From: Azospirillum melinis
Lineage (GTDB): Bacteria > Pseudomonadota > Alphaproteobacteria > Azospirillales > Azospirillaceae
Assembly: GCF_013340935.1 (NCBI RefSeq)
Contig: NZ_WHOS01000008.1
Span: forward strand, 111,175-175,174
Reading direction: 5' to 3'
DNA length: 64,000 nucleotides
Shown here: one piece after another, positions 1 to 8,398 of the stretch
Numbering within the stretch: position 1 is the stretch's first letter
Layout: each line of letters starts with the position of its first letter
The notes under the pieces: model-generated
Databases searched by the model: none
Seen by the model: only the letters and a program-made list of their open reading frames with translations
What the model was told of the DNA's origin: nothing
Translations under genes and position numbers: made by a program

Positions 1-898
1 CCAGCCACTCGATGACCTGCGGCAGCAGGCGGCGGTTCAGGCGCGAGCCGACCAGCGTCAGTTCCTTCTTCACGATCTCCTGCTGGCTGATGTTGCAGGG
101 GGCGGGAGAGAAGCCGAGCAGGCCGATGCGTGCCGCCGGGCTGGCGAGGCGGCAGGCCTCCTCCAGCAGGGCCGGCACGCCGGCGCCGTCGATCACTACC
201 GTGGGGCCGAGCCCGTCATTCTCGTCGCGCACCGCATCGGGCACCGACACCCGCGAGGAGTTGAGGACGACATCGGCACCGAATTCCTTCGCCCGCTCCA
301 GCCGCTTGTCGTCGAGGTCGGCGACGATGCAGCGGGCGCCGTGCAGCTTGGCGACCTGCACCACCGTCAGCCCGACCGTGCCGGCGCCATAGACCAGCAG
401 CGTGTCGTCGGCGCCGATGCCGGTGCGCGACAGCACGTTGGCGGCGATGGACAGCGGTTCCGCCAATGCTGCAATCGAGATCGGCAGGTCGGAGCGCACC
501 TTCACCGCATTGCCGGCCGGCACGACGACATGATTGCGGAAACCGCCGTCGCGGTGGACGCCGAACACCTCCAGATTGGCGCAGACATTGGTGCGCCCGG
601 CCCGGCAGGCATAGCAGCGGCCACAGGACACAACCGGATCCACCACCACATGGTCGCCGACCGAGACGCTGGTCACGCCGTCGCCGACCGCCTCCACCGT
701 GCCGGCGAACTCGTGGCCGATCACGCGGGGGTAGACCGCGAAGGGGTTGGAACCGTGGTAGATGTGCAGGTCCGACCCGCAGATGCCGGCACGCTGGACG
801 CGCACCAGCACCTCGTCGGCCTTGACCGGCCCGGCAGACGGGGTGTTCTCGGGACGGAGCGCCAGCACATGCGGCTTTTCAACGGTCAGGGCAACCAC
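1..898 (-). CDS. Zinc-dependent medium-chain dehydrogenase, C-terminus cut by window edge
   Basis: This is an alcohol/polyol dehydrogenase of the MDR superfamily, oxidising a secondary hydroxyl of a sugar acid or polyol with NAD(P). About 299 residues are present; the family is usually near 340, so some 40 C-terminal residues lie outside. Visible motifs are the catalytic-zinc CGSDLHIYHG and GHEFAGTVE segments, the structural-zinc cysteine cluster (CGRCYACR followed by a fourth Cys after NV), and a Rossmann nucleotide segment around YGAGTVGLTV. I chose the GTG at 898 because an AGGGAG ribosome site lies about 7 bases upstream and no ATG fits. It follows the mannonate-family oxidoreductase by 39 bases on the same strand, so they are probably co-transcribed. 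By analogy with known L-gulonate/L-galactonate/L-idonate 5-dehydrogenases it may make a keto sugar acid for its neighbour; the substrate is inferred, the family is clear. Confidence 0.9.
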   Translation of the reverse strand, partial: MVALTVEKPHVLALRPENTPSAGPVKADEVLVRVQRAGICGSDLHIYHGSNPFAVYPRVIGHEFAGTVEAVGDGVTSVSVGDHVVVDPVVSCGRCYACRAGRTNVCANLEVFGVHRDGGFRNHVVVPAGNAVKVRSDLPISIAALAEPLSIAANVLSRTGIGADDTLLVYGAGTVGLTVVQVAKLHGARCIVADLDDKRLERAKEFGADVVLNSSRVSVPDAVRDENDGLGPTVVIDGAGVPALLEEACRLASPAARIGLLGFSPAPCNISQQEIVKKELTLVGSRLNRRLLPQVIEWL

Positions 899-937
899 GG
901 GACTACTCCCTATTGAATGGGATGCGGTGAAACGGGC

Positions 938-2452
938 TCAGGCAGACGCCGCGACTACGGCGCGGGCGCCTTCGGCGAACAGGCGCTTGAGTGCGGCGGT
1001 CACCGGAGCGGTGAAGCGCGGGTCGCGCGGCAGATCCTCGCCGAATACGGCGGTCAGGCCGAACAGCGCCTCGGCCAGCCGGTCGGGATTGCCGGCGGTG
1101 GCGGTTGCGATCTCCGCCAGCTTGGCGGCCAGCGGATCGCGCACGTCGATGGGTTGGCCCTTCTCGTCGGTGCCGGCGACGTAGCGCATCCAAGCGGCCA
1201 CGGCCAGGGCCAGCCGGTCGATGGGCAAGCCGGCAGCCAGCCGGTCGCGGATCGGGTTCAGCAGGCGCTGCGGCAGCTTCTGCGTGCCGTCCATGGCGAT
1301 CTGCCAGGTGCGGTGGCGCAGTGCCGGATTGCGGAAGCGGGTGATCAGCGCGTCCTTGTACTGCTCCATATCCGCACCGGGCGGCATGTGCAGCGTCGGC
1401 CCCGTCTCCCGGTCCATCAGGTTGCGGACCAGCGTGGCGAAGGTGGGGTCGGCCATGGTGTCCGACACCGTCTCGTAGCCCGCCAGATAGCCGAGATAGG
1501 CGATGGTGGAGTGGCTGCCGTTCAGCAGCCGCAGCTTCATCGTCTCATAGGGATGGACGTCGGCGACCAGTTCCACCCCGACCGTCTCCCAGGCCGGGCG
1601 GCCGGCGGGGAAGCGGTCCTCGACCACCCACTGGGTGAAGGGCTCGGTCACCACCGGCCAAGCATCCTGCACGCCGAGCGCCTGCGACACCCGCGCGCGG
1701 TCGGCCTCGGTGGTGGCGGGGACGATGCGGTCGACCATGCTGTTGGGGCAGGCGACCGTCTCGGCCACCCAGGCGCCGAAGGCCGGGTCACGCAGTTCGG
1801 CGAAGCGGCGCAGGATGCGGGCGACGGTGTCGCCGTTGCCCGGCAGGTTGTCGCAGCTCAGCACGGTGAAGGGCGCCAGCCCGGCAGCGCGGCGGCGGGC
1901 CAGCGCCTCGGCCAGGAAGCCGATGGCGGTGCGCGGCTTGCCCGGTTCGTCCAGGTCGTGGCTGATGTCGGGATGGCTCTCGTTCAACGCACCGGTCGCC
2001 GGATCGTGGCAATAGCCCTTCTCGGTCACCGTCAGGGTGACGATGCGCACCGACGGGCGGCACATCCGCTCCAGCACCGCTTCCGGGTCCTCATGCGCGA
2101 CCAGCAGGTCCAGCAGGCAGCCGATGACCCGCAGCCGCTCCCCCTCCGCATCGCGCACCGCCACGGTGTAGAGCCCGTCCTGCGGTTCCAGCGCGTCGCG
2201 GGTGTCGGGGCTGCGCAGGCTCACACCGGCGATGCCCCATGGCCCGAACTGCTGTTCCAGCAGGGCATCGGTGTATGCCGCCTGATGGGCGCGCTGGAAG
2301 GCACCGACGCCGAGATGGACGATCCCGATGTTGAGGTTCTTGCGGTCATAGCCGGGCCGGGCCACCGTCGCCGGCAGGGTGGACAGGCCGGAGGCGCCGA
2401 GGCGCCGCGACGGGGCGCCGGAAGGAGGGACGGTGGACGCGGACGATTGCAT
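938..2452 (-). CDS. Mannitol dehydrogenase-family oxidoreductase (fructuronate reductase / UxuB type)
   Basis: An NAD-dependent polyol/uronate oxidoreductase of the long-chain mannitol dehydrogenase family, about 504 residues, the normal length. The N-terminal Rossmann part begins near GIVHLGVGAFQRAHQA, and the family's catalytic Lys-Asn-His segment is visible as KLRLLNGSHS. Members interconvert D-mannonate and D-fructuronate, or mannitol and fructose. Three in-frame starts exist upstream; I chose ATG 2452 because GGAAGGA (2462-2468) stands 9 bases before it, while it almost touches the ATG at 2461. A perfect copy of the local operator motif lies at 2495-2506, just upstream. The pairing with a zinc dehydrogenase, a GntR regulator and an importer points to hexonate or polyol catabolism; choice between mannonate and mannitol cannot be made from sequence alone. 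Confidence 0.88.
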   Translation of the reverse strand: MQSSASTVPPSGAPSRRLGASGLSTLPATVARPGYDRKNLNIGIVHLGVGAFQRAHQAAYTDALLEQQFGPWGIAGVSLRSPDTRDALEPQDGLYTVAVRDAEGERLRVIGCLLDLLVAHEDPEAVLERMCRPSVRIVTLTVTEKGYCHDPATGALNESHPDISHDLDEPGKPRTAIGFLAEALARRRAAGLAPFTVLSCDNLPGNGDTVARILRRFAELRDPAFGAWVAETVACPNSMVDRIVPATTEADRARVSQALGVQDAWPVVTEPFTQWVVEDRFPAGRPAWETVGVELVADVHPYETMKLRLLNGSHSTIAYLGYLAGYETVSDTMADPTFATLVRNLMDRETGPTLHMPPGADMEQYKDALITRFRNPALRHRTWQIAMDGTQKLPQRLLNPIRDRLAAGLPIDRLALAVAAWMRYVAGTDEKGQPIDVRDPLAAKLAEIATATAGNPDRLAEALFGLTAVFGEDLPRDPRFTAPVTAALKRLFAEGARAVVAASA

Positions 2453-2494
2453 GGAGAGCATTTCCTTCCAGGCGAGCGGTTGGCTCACATTCTT

Positions 2495-2506
2495 GTATGG
2501 TAGTAT
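2495..2506. promoter_or_regulatory. Predicted GntR operator, copy A (oxidoreductase promoter)
   Basis: GTATGGTAGTAT, 43 bases upstream of the oxidoreductase start. It is the exact reverse complement of the copy at 3439-3450 upstream of gntR and shares its first ten bases with two copies upstream of the importer. Such repetition in exactly the promoter regions of one gene cluster is strong evidence of an operator, most simply for the GntR protein encoded between them. Confidence 0.75.
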
Positions 2507-2611
2507 GTCAAGAAGTGCGGAGAAGGGCAACCCGGATTGTCACCCTGGCGAACCATATAGTCCTGCTACTGCCGTCCGTGCATGCGGCCGGCTTCGGAAA
2601 TGCCGTGCCAA

Positions 2612-3370
2612 TCAGCGCAGGGCGGCAACCCGCGACCGGCCGCTGCTTCTGGAGGTCGTCCTGGGCGCCGGCTGAGTTCCGGCCTCATCAAGGGTGAACA
2701 GGTCGGGGAACTTGCCTTCCAGTTCGGGCAGCGAGGTCAGGATCTCGCGCAGATGCAGCCCCATAGCCGCCTCCGCCTTGACCGGGTCGCGGTCGACAAT
2801 CGCCTCCAGCACCGCCTGATGCTGAGAGATCAGCCGGCGGATCGGCGTGGCGTAGGGAACGCTGAGATAGCGGACGCGGTCCATCTGCGCCTTCGTCTCC
2901 TCGACGATGCGCCAGGCATAGTCGCACTCCGCCCCGATGGCGATGGCGCGGTGGAAGGCTTCATCCAGTTCCAGGAAGCGCACCGGCACCGGTTCGTCGG
3001 CGATGTCCCACTGGGCCTTCAAAAGGTCGCGCAGTTCGGCGATGCCGGCCGCCGTGATGGTCTCACAGGCCTTGCGCACCACGGCGGTTTCCACCGCCTC
3101 GCGCACGAAGCGGGCGTCGAGCACCTGCTTGACCGAGATCTTGACGACGAAGCTGCCGCGCTGCGGCCGGATGGTCAGCAGGCCGGCTTCGCTCAGCTTG
3201 ATGAAGGCCTCGCGCACCGGCTGGCGGCTGACGCCGAGCTGGTCGGCGATCTCCTGCTCCGACAGGGCCTGGCCGGGGCGGAACTGCATCGTCACGATGG
3301 CTTGGCGCAGCACCCGGTACACGCGCCGCGCGATCGGCTCGCCGGATTCCACGTCGATCTTGTTCAGCAT
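2612..3370 (-). CDS. GntR-family (FadR/FCD subfamily) transcriptional regulator
   Basis: A 252-residue DNA-binding regulator. Residues about 10-75 form a winged helix-turn-helix (motif ADQLGVSRQPVREAFIKLSE, then a wing ending RGSFVVKIS). The rest is an all-helical FCD effector domain with the Asp/His metal-ligand pattern LDEAFHRAI and later HQAVLEAI and HLREIL. FCD regulators typically bind small carboxylates such as sugar acids. Start: ATG 3370 gives a normal N-terminus; a TTG at 3409 and a GTG at 3376 are in frame, and none has a convincing ribosome site, so the exact start is uncertain. It sits alone between the importer and the oxidoreductase with its own upstream operator copy, suggesting autoregulation and control of the whole cluster. 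Confidence 0.9.
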   Translation of the reverse strand: MLNKIDVESGEPIARRVYRVLRQAIVTMQFRPGQALSEQEIADQLGVSRQPVREAFIKLSEAGLLTIRPQRGSFVVKISVKQVLDARFVREAVETAVVRKACETITAAGIAELRDLLKAQWDIADEPVPVRFLELDEAFHRAIAIGAECDYAWRIVEETKAQMDRVRYLSVPYATPIRRLISQHQAVLEAIVDRDPVKAEAAMGLHLREILTSLPELEGKFPDLFTLDEAGTQPAPRTTSRSSGRSRVAALR

Positions 3371-3438
3371 CGGCACGTCATGGTTTATGGCGCCTCGAAA
3401 CCTGCCCAAAGGGCCGGAGCGAAAACTGGTCTATCAGG

Positions 3439-3450
3439 ATACTACCATAC
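3439..3450. promoter_or_regulatory. Predicted GntR operator, copy B (gntR promoter)
   Basis: ATACTACCATAC, 69 bases upstream of the gntR start and identical over 12 bases (opposite orientation in the window, same orientation relative to transcription) to copy A. Consistent with autoregulation. Confidence 0.75.
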
Positions 3451-3590
3451 CAAGCGGTCGACAAGAGTATTTCCCGCCGACACTGCTTGGTGCGGTGCGG
3501 ATTTCTCAACGAAAGCTCGTTCGGATCAAAAAGACCTCCTCAGAGTTCCAAAAACAAACTGCCGGGCTGTTTAGGCGGAAATTACGGGAA

Positions 3591-3634
3591 CCCCGTTCAG
3601 GATCACGATGTTGGCATCGCAGCCTTGAACGGGG
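3591..3634. repeat. Nested hairpin between importer operon end and gntR
   Basis: Outer arms CCCCGTTCA (3591-3599) and TGAACGGGG (3626-3634) are perfectly complementary; inside lies CGATG / CATCG (3606-3610 / 3615-3619) around TTGG. It begins 18 bases past the stop of the last importer gene. There is no T-run, so it may be a mRNA-stabilising or weak terminator structure rather than a classical intrinsic terminator. Confidence 0.6.
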
Positions 3635-3652
3635 CAGGCATGGACAGCGGAA

Positions 3653-4486
3653 TTATGCCGCCGGACGCTTGCCGCGGCCGACGATCTGGGTCGGATTGAC
3701 GAAGCGCAGGGCGACGATCAGCCAGACCAGCGTGGTCACCATATAGATGACCGCCATGGCGTCGATCGACTGCACCGCCCGGACGCCGGAGGCGAACACA
3801 GCGTAGTAGAGCGCCACCACCAGGGTCTGGCTGCCGGGTCCGGAGACCAGGAAGGTCAGCTCGAACATGCCGATGGTGCGGACCAGCACCAGCAGCAGCG
3901 CCGCCAGCACACCCGGCATCAGCATCGGCACCAGCACATGGACGAACATCTGGAAGATGTTGGCGCCGAAGACGCGTGCCGCCGCCTCGGTCCGAGGATC
4001 GATCTGCTCGATGAAGGGGATCATCACCAGCACCACGAAGGGCACGGTGGGCACCAGATTGGCCAGGATGACGCCGGTCAACGTACCGCCCAGCCCCGCC
4101 TTGTAGAGCACCGTTGCCAGCGGGATGCCGTAGGTGATCGGCGGAACCAGCAGGGGCAGCAGCAGCAACAGCATAACCGCCCGCTTGGCCGGAAACTCGC
4201 GCCGCGCCAGCGCATAGGCGGCCGGGACGCCGAGCAGGCCGGACAGCAGGACCACCGCCCCGACCGCCTGGAAGGTGACCCACAACACGTCGCCCAACTG
4301 GAACTCGTCCCAGGCGGCGAAGTACCAGCGGGTGGTGAAGCCCGCCGGCAGCCAGGTGCCGAGCCACCGCGTCGCCACCGACGAGGTCACCACCGAGGCG
4401 ATCAGCCCCAACAGATTGATCAGAAACAGCCCGATCACCGCCCAGACGGCGAAGACCCACAGGCGGGACATGATGGATTTCTGCAT
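3653..4486 (-). CDS. ABC importer permease, PotC/spermidine-type inner-membrane subunit
   Basis: A 277-residue binding-protein-dependent transport permease with about six membrane segments (first at residues 8-30, NFxx-like loops between) and the cytoplasmic EAA loop EAAARVFGANIFQMFVHVLV, which docks on the ATPase. The start ATG 4486 has GAGGAGAGG upstream. It is the last gene of the importer unit, 12 bases after the first permease. The family transports polyamines, iron, thiamine, phosphonates and opine-like or sugar-acid compounds; context favours an organic (sugar-acid-like) substrate. Confidence 0.9.
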   Translation of the reverse strand: MQKSIMSRLWVFAVWAVIGLFLINLLGLIASVVTSSVATRWLGTWLPAGFTTRWYFAAWDEFQLGDVLWVTFQAVGAVVLLSGLLGVPAAYALARREFPAKRAVMLLLLLPLLVPPITYGIPLATVLYKAGLGGTLTGVILANLVPTVPFVVLVMIPFIEQIDPRTEAAARVFGANIFQMFVHVLVPMLMPGVLAALLLVLVRTIGMFELTFLVSGPGSQTLVVALYYAVFASGVRAVQSIDAMAVIYMVTTLVWLIVALRFVNPTQIVGRGKRPAA

Positions 4487-4498
4487 TGCCGCCTCTCC

Positions 4499-5401
4499 TC
4501 AGCCTTTGGCGCCCGCGGCGGGGCCGCGGTAGAACAGCGAGCGGCAGCCGAGAACCGCAACGACCACCAGCAATTGGACCGCCCCCATGATCATCGCGAT
4601 GGCCGAGGCCATGGAGTAGTCGTACTCCTCGAACGCGGCCTGATAGGCGGCGATGGAGATGACGCGCGTGGCGCCGGCCGGATCGCCGACTAGCACCGCC
4701 GACGGCAGCACCGAATAGGCCTGGACGAAGGACAGGCAGAAGGTGATGGCGAGGCCGGGGATCAGCAGCGGCAGGAAGACCTCGCGGAAGCGGGCGGCCG
4801 GGCCGGCGCCCAGCGTCGCCGCCGCATTCTCCAGCGACGGGTCAATGCCGGTGACGTAGGACAGCGTCAGCAGGAAGGTGAAGGGGAAGCCGGTCAGCAC
4901 CAGCGAGATGAAGACGCCCCAATAGCCGTTCAGCACGGAGATCGGGGTGGACAGCAGCCCAACCGCCATCAGGGCGCGGTTGAACCAGCCCTGCGGCCCG
5001 AAATAGAACAGCATGCCTTCGGCCACCAGAACGGTGCCGAGCGTGATCGGCAGCACCAGCAGGGTGGTCAGCAGACGCTGTCGCCGCATCAGCCGCACGC
5101 GGAAGGCGATGGGGATGGCGATCAGCAAATTCAGCAGCGTGACCGGGAAAGCCAGACGCAGCGTCTTGAAGATGGTGCCGTAAAGGAAGGGATCGCTGAA
5201 GAACCGGGCGTAATTGCCGAACAGCGATCCGTCCTTCGGCTCGAAGGACAGCATCAGCCCGTAGAGGAACGGGTAGATGAACAGCCCCAGGATCAGCGCC
5301 ACGCAGGGCAGCACCAGCAGGGTCGCCCCGTCGATGCCGCGGGCGGCCAGCCGCTGGCGCAGGGTCGGCCCCTCGGCGCGGCCTTCCAGGACGGCGCTCA
5401 T
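4499..5401 (-). CDS. ABC importer permease, PotB-type inner-membrane subunit
   Basis: A 300-residue permease with about six membrane helices (one near residues 30-52, ILGLFIYPFLYGLML) and an EAA-type loop around ENAAATLGAGPAARFREVFLP. It heterodimerises with the other permease of this cluster. Its ATG overlaps the stop of the ATPase gene by four bases (ATGA), so the two are translationally coupled. No sign of truncation. Confidence 0.9.
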   Translation of the reverse strand: MSAVLEGRAEGPTLRQRLAARGIDGATLLVLPCVALILGLFIYPFLYGLMLSFEPKDGSLFGNYARFFSDPFLYGTIFKTLRLAFPVTLLNLLIAIPIAFRVRLMRRQRLLTTLLVLPITLGTVLVAEGMLFYFGPQGWFNRALMAVGLLSTPISVLNGYWGVFISLVLTGFPFTFLLTLSYVTGIDPSLENAAATLGAGPAARFREVFLPLLIPGLAITFCLSFVQAYSVLPSAVLVGDPAGATRVISIAAYQAAFEEYDYSMASAIAMIMGAVQLLVVVAVLGCRSLFYRGPAAGAKG

Positions 5402-6465
5402 CGCGCGTCTCCGAACACCAGCACGCGGCCGGCATCGGCGCCGAGCCGGACGGCGGCGCCCCGCTGTAACGGATAGGGGGAGGCGAAATGCAGCTCGGTG
5501 CCCGACGCGGTGACACCGACGCCGTGGAAGCCGCGTCCGCGATACTCAACCGCCTCCACCCGCACCGGGATGCCGCTGTCGGTGCCGGTCGGCTCCAGAT
5601 CGTCGGGGCGGATCGCGGCGACGGCCGCCTTGCCCGCGGAAGCGGCACGCATCCGGCCGCGGATCACTGTGCCTTCGATGTTCAGCAGGGCGTCCTCGCC
5701 CTCCATCCCGACCAGTTCGCCGTTGACGCGGTTGCGGAAGCCCATGAAGTCGGCGACGTCGAGATGGGCGGGCAGGGCGTAAAGCTCCGCCGGGGTGCCG
5801 ACCTGCCGGATGGCGCCGTCGCGCAGGACGACGATGCGGTCGGCCAGCGACAGAGCCTCTTCCTGGTCGTGGGTGACGTAGATGGTGGTGGAGCCGAGAG
5901 ACTGGTGGATGCGGCGGATTTCCTGGCGCATCTCCAGCCGCAGCTTGGCGTCCAGGTTGGACAGCGGTTCGTCCATCAGCACCAGCGGCGGCTCGACCAC
6001 GATGGCGCGGGCGATGGCGACGCGCTGCTGCTGGCCGCCCGACAACTGGCCCGGCAGCTTCTCCGCCTGCGATTCCAGCCGCACCGCCGCCAGGGCGGCG
6101 TCGACCCGCTTCTCCAGTTCCGGCTTCGGCACGCCGCGCATGCGCAGGCCGAAACCGATGTTCTTGCGCACGGTCATGTGCGGGAACAGGGCGTAATTCT
6201 GGAAGACCATGCCGAAGCCGCGTTCTTCCGGCCGCAGCACGTCGACCCGCCGGTCGTCCAGCATGATGCGACCGCCGCTGACCGGCAGCAGGCCGGCGAT
6301 GCAGTTCAGCGCTGTTGTCTTGCCGCATCCCGACGGGCCGAGCAGGGCGATGAACTCGCCCCGCTCGATGGTGAGGTCCAGCCCTTTCAGCGCCGTGAAG
6401 GCGTCGAACTCCCGCCTCACTCCCTGAAGGTGCAGTTGCTTGAAGGTGGTGGCTCCGACGGTCAT
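5398..6465 (-). CDS. ABC importer ATP-binding subunit, PotA-type
   Basis: A 355-residue cytoplasmic ATPase that powers the importer. Walker A is GPSGCGKTT (about residues 43-51), the signature motif is [14 protein letters not shown], Walker B is PLVLMDEPLSNLD, followed by the H-loop in IYVTHDQEEA. A C-terminal TOBE extension (from about residue 240) is typical of the polyamine/maltose branch. The gene lies between the binding protein (112 bases away) and the permease it overlaps. Confidence 0.93.
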   Translation of the reverse strand: MTVGATTFKQLHLQGVRREFDAFTALKGLDLTIERGEFIALLGPSGCGKTTALNCIAGLLPVSGGRIMLDDRRVDVLRPEERGFGMVFQNYALFPHMTVRKNIGFGLRMRGVPKPELEKRVDAALAAVRLESQAEKLPGQLSGGQQQRVAIARAIVVEPPLVLMDEPLSNLDAKLRLEMRQEIRRIHQSLGSTTIYVTHDQEEALSLADRIVVLRDGAIRQVGTPAELYALPAHLDVADFMGFRNRVNGELVGMEGEDALLNIEGTVIRGRMRAASAGKAAVAAIRPDDLEPTGTDSGIPVRVEAVEYRGRGFHGVGVTASGTELHFASPYPLQRGAAVRLGADAGRVLVFGDAR

Positions 6466-6577
6466 TCCGGGGTCCTGTGGCTGGATGGGGCGCTGTCTTC
6501 GGAGGGCCCCGTCGCCCGGTGCCGGGCGGAGGGACCCTCCGTTTCACGTCGTCGGCGGGTGCGCGGTCACTTGCCCG

Positions 6578-7768
6578 TCACTTGCCCTTGCGCGCGCCGA
6601 TCTCCTCGTCCCAGCGGCGGAAGGCCTGTACCAGCTTGTCGGCGGCGAGCGGCAGTTCGATGGGGTGGTCGGCGATCAGCTTGTCGTAAGTCGGGCGGCC
6701 GAACTCGGCGATGGCGTCCTGGCTCTCCTTCGGCGCCATGGCGAGCGTCACGCCCTTCACCGCCGGGCCCGGATAGAAATAGCCCTCGTCATAGGTGTAG
6801 GCCTGCTGCGCCGGGGTCAGCAGATGGTTCATCAGGTCCAGGAGGACGGCGAGCTTTTCCGCCGACACGCCCTTGGGGATGCACATGTAATGGGCGTCGG
6901 CGACCCAGCGGAAATTCTCCACCGCGAAGACCTCGGCCGACTTCGGCACAACGCCGAGCACACGCGGATTGATGTCCCAGCCGGTGGTCGACACGATGAT
7001 GTCGAGCGACCCTTCGCCCAGCGCCTTCATGGTCGGCGTGGTGCCGCCCGGATAGGCCTCGATGGTTTCGCCCAGTTCGCGCAGGTAAGCCCAGGTCTTT
7101 TCCCAGCCATTGACCGGGTCCTTGGGATCCTTGTCGCCCAGGATGTAGGGCAGCCCCATCAGGAAGGTGCGGCCGGGACCGGAGTTGGCCGGGCGGGCAT
7201 AGGCGAAGCGCTTCGGATTGGCCTTCGCCCAGGCCAGCAGCTCCGCCGCCGTCTTCGGCACCTGCTTCACCCGTTCCGGCGCATATTCGAACAGCGGTCC
7301 GGAAGGGTAGTAGGTGACGACCACGCCCTGGCCTTCGGCGAGACCCTGCATGCGGGCGGCCGGCTCCAGATAGATGTCGGACAGTTTCGGCAGGTCGCCG
7401 GCGCGGTCCGGCAGCAGATTGACCCACAGTTTCTGGTCGATGCCGGCGGACAGCACGTCGGTGCCGGTCAGCACCAGATCGATGTCGACCCGGTTGGCGT
7501 CCTGTTGCGCCTTCAGCTTGCCGGGGAGTTCCGGCGCCGGCGCCTTGGAGAAGACGATGCGCGAAGCCCAGTCGGGCTTGGCCTTGCGGTAATTCTCGAT
7601 GGCCTTCTGGGTCAGCGCCAGATTGCCGGCGACGTCCACCACATTCAGCGTGACCGGGCTCGCCGGCTTCGGCAGGGCCGCGAACACCGGCCGGCCGGTC
7701 GCCAGAAGCCCGGCGGTCCCGGCGGACGCCGCGAGGAAGCCGCGTCGTGAAATCCCGTGGTCAATCAT
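6578..7768 (-). CDS. ABC importer periplasmic substrate-binding protein, Tat-exported
   Basis: A 396-residue extracellular solute-binding protein of the family-1/PotD-like type. The N-terminus has a twin-arginine signal, SRRGFLAASAGTAGLLATG, with likely cleavage near residue 30, so it is exported folded. ATG 7768 is chosen because GGGAGGA lies about 8 bases upstream; an upstream in-frame ATG lacks this. It is the first gene of the importer unit and has two operator copies 160-200 bases upstream, so it is probably induced with the catabolic enzymes. Substrate not readable from sequence; inferred to be a hexonate, uronate or related acid from neighbours. Confidence 0.9.
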   Translation of the reverse strand: MIDHGISRRGFLAASAGTAGLLATGRPVFAALPKPASPVTLNVVDVAGNLALTQKAIENYRKAKPDWASRIVFSKAPAPELPGKLKAQQDANRVDIDLVLTGTDVLSAGIDQKLWVNLLPDRAGDLPKLSDIYLEPAARMQGLAEGQGVVVTYYPSGPLFEYAPERVKQVPKTAAELLAWAKANPKRFAYARPANSGPGRTFLMGLPYILGDKDPKDPVNGWEKTWAYLRELGETIEAYPGGTTPTMKALGEGSLDIIVSTTGWDINPRVLGVVPKSAEVFAVENFRWVADAHYMCIPKGVSAEKLAVLLDLMNHLLTPAQQAYTYDEGYFYPGPAVKGVTLAMAPKESQDAIAEFGRPTYDKLIADHPIELPLAADKLVQAFRRWDEEIGARKGK

Positions 7769-7927
7769 AGGTTTCCTCCCGTTTCTACGCATTTTTCAAA
7801 TTGCGGTGGTTCGAGCTGCGGCGGACATACTGAAGCGGCCGGGAAGCCATGGCGGTTTGCCTGACAGGACCGGTCGGAGAGCAGGGTCGCGGAAGATACG
7901 GATAATTTGTTCCTAGGCCGAATGCTA

Positions 7928-7970
7928 GTATGGTAGTCCCGGCTCCGCAAGCGGAAACTCGTATGGTAGT
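7928..7970. promoter_or_regulatory. Predicted tandem GntR operators, copies C and D (importer promoter)
   Basis: GTATGGTAGT occurs at 7928-7937 and again at 7961-7970 in the same orientation, 33 bases (about three helical turns) apart, so two dimers could sit on one DNA face. They are upstream of the binding-protein gene. Copy D extends the match by one more base (A). See copies A and B. Confidence 0.75.
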
Positions 7971-8398
7971 AGCTCGTCGTGTCGGGTTATGGCGGGGGAG
8001 AGCGCAAGTCCTGTCCGATGGCCGTTGAGTGTCGCTGTCTGCTGCAACGGCCCGTCGTCACAATGTCAAGCTGTGGAAGCGATTGCGCATCGGCGTATGA
8101 GCGCTCCAAATTCATCTGCCGGTGTGCTATGGCTTGATATCGGCCGAGTCTCTGTATCGCTTCAATGGCAATGTATAAATCCCAAAATGTTTACCGATGG
8201 AGCTTTATAGCAAATACAGAGTCTTCTCTTTGATAAACCTGTCGAAATACGAATAAAATGAAAGAAAAATTGAGATATAGATTTCCGATTTTCCAAAATC
8301 TAGACGATTATCCATGCTGCGATAGGGCTCGTATCTTTCCGTGCGCTCCCCATTCCATTGGTAGCGCAGATCGGATCTTGATGGTTTGGATGGTATGA
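7971..8398. other. AT-rich intergenic stretch, no gene recognised
   Basis: About 430 bases between the operator region and the glycosyltransferase-like gene. Base composition falls sharply from about 8150 onward (runs of A/T around 8210-8300), unlike the rest of the window. I see no convincing ORF or RNA gene; it probably contains the promoter of the downstream gene and marks the edge of an acquired segment. Confidence 0.5.
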
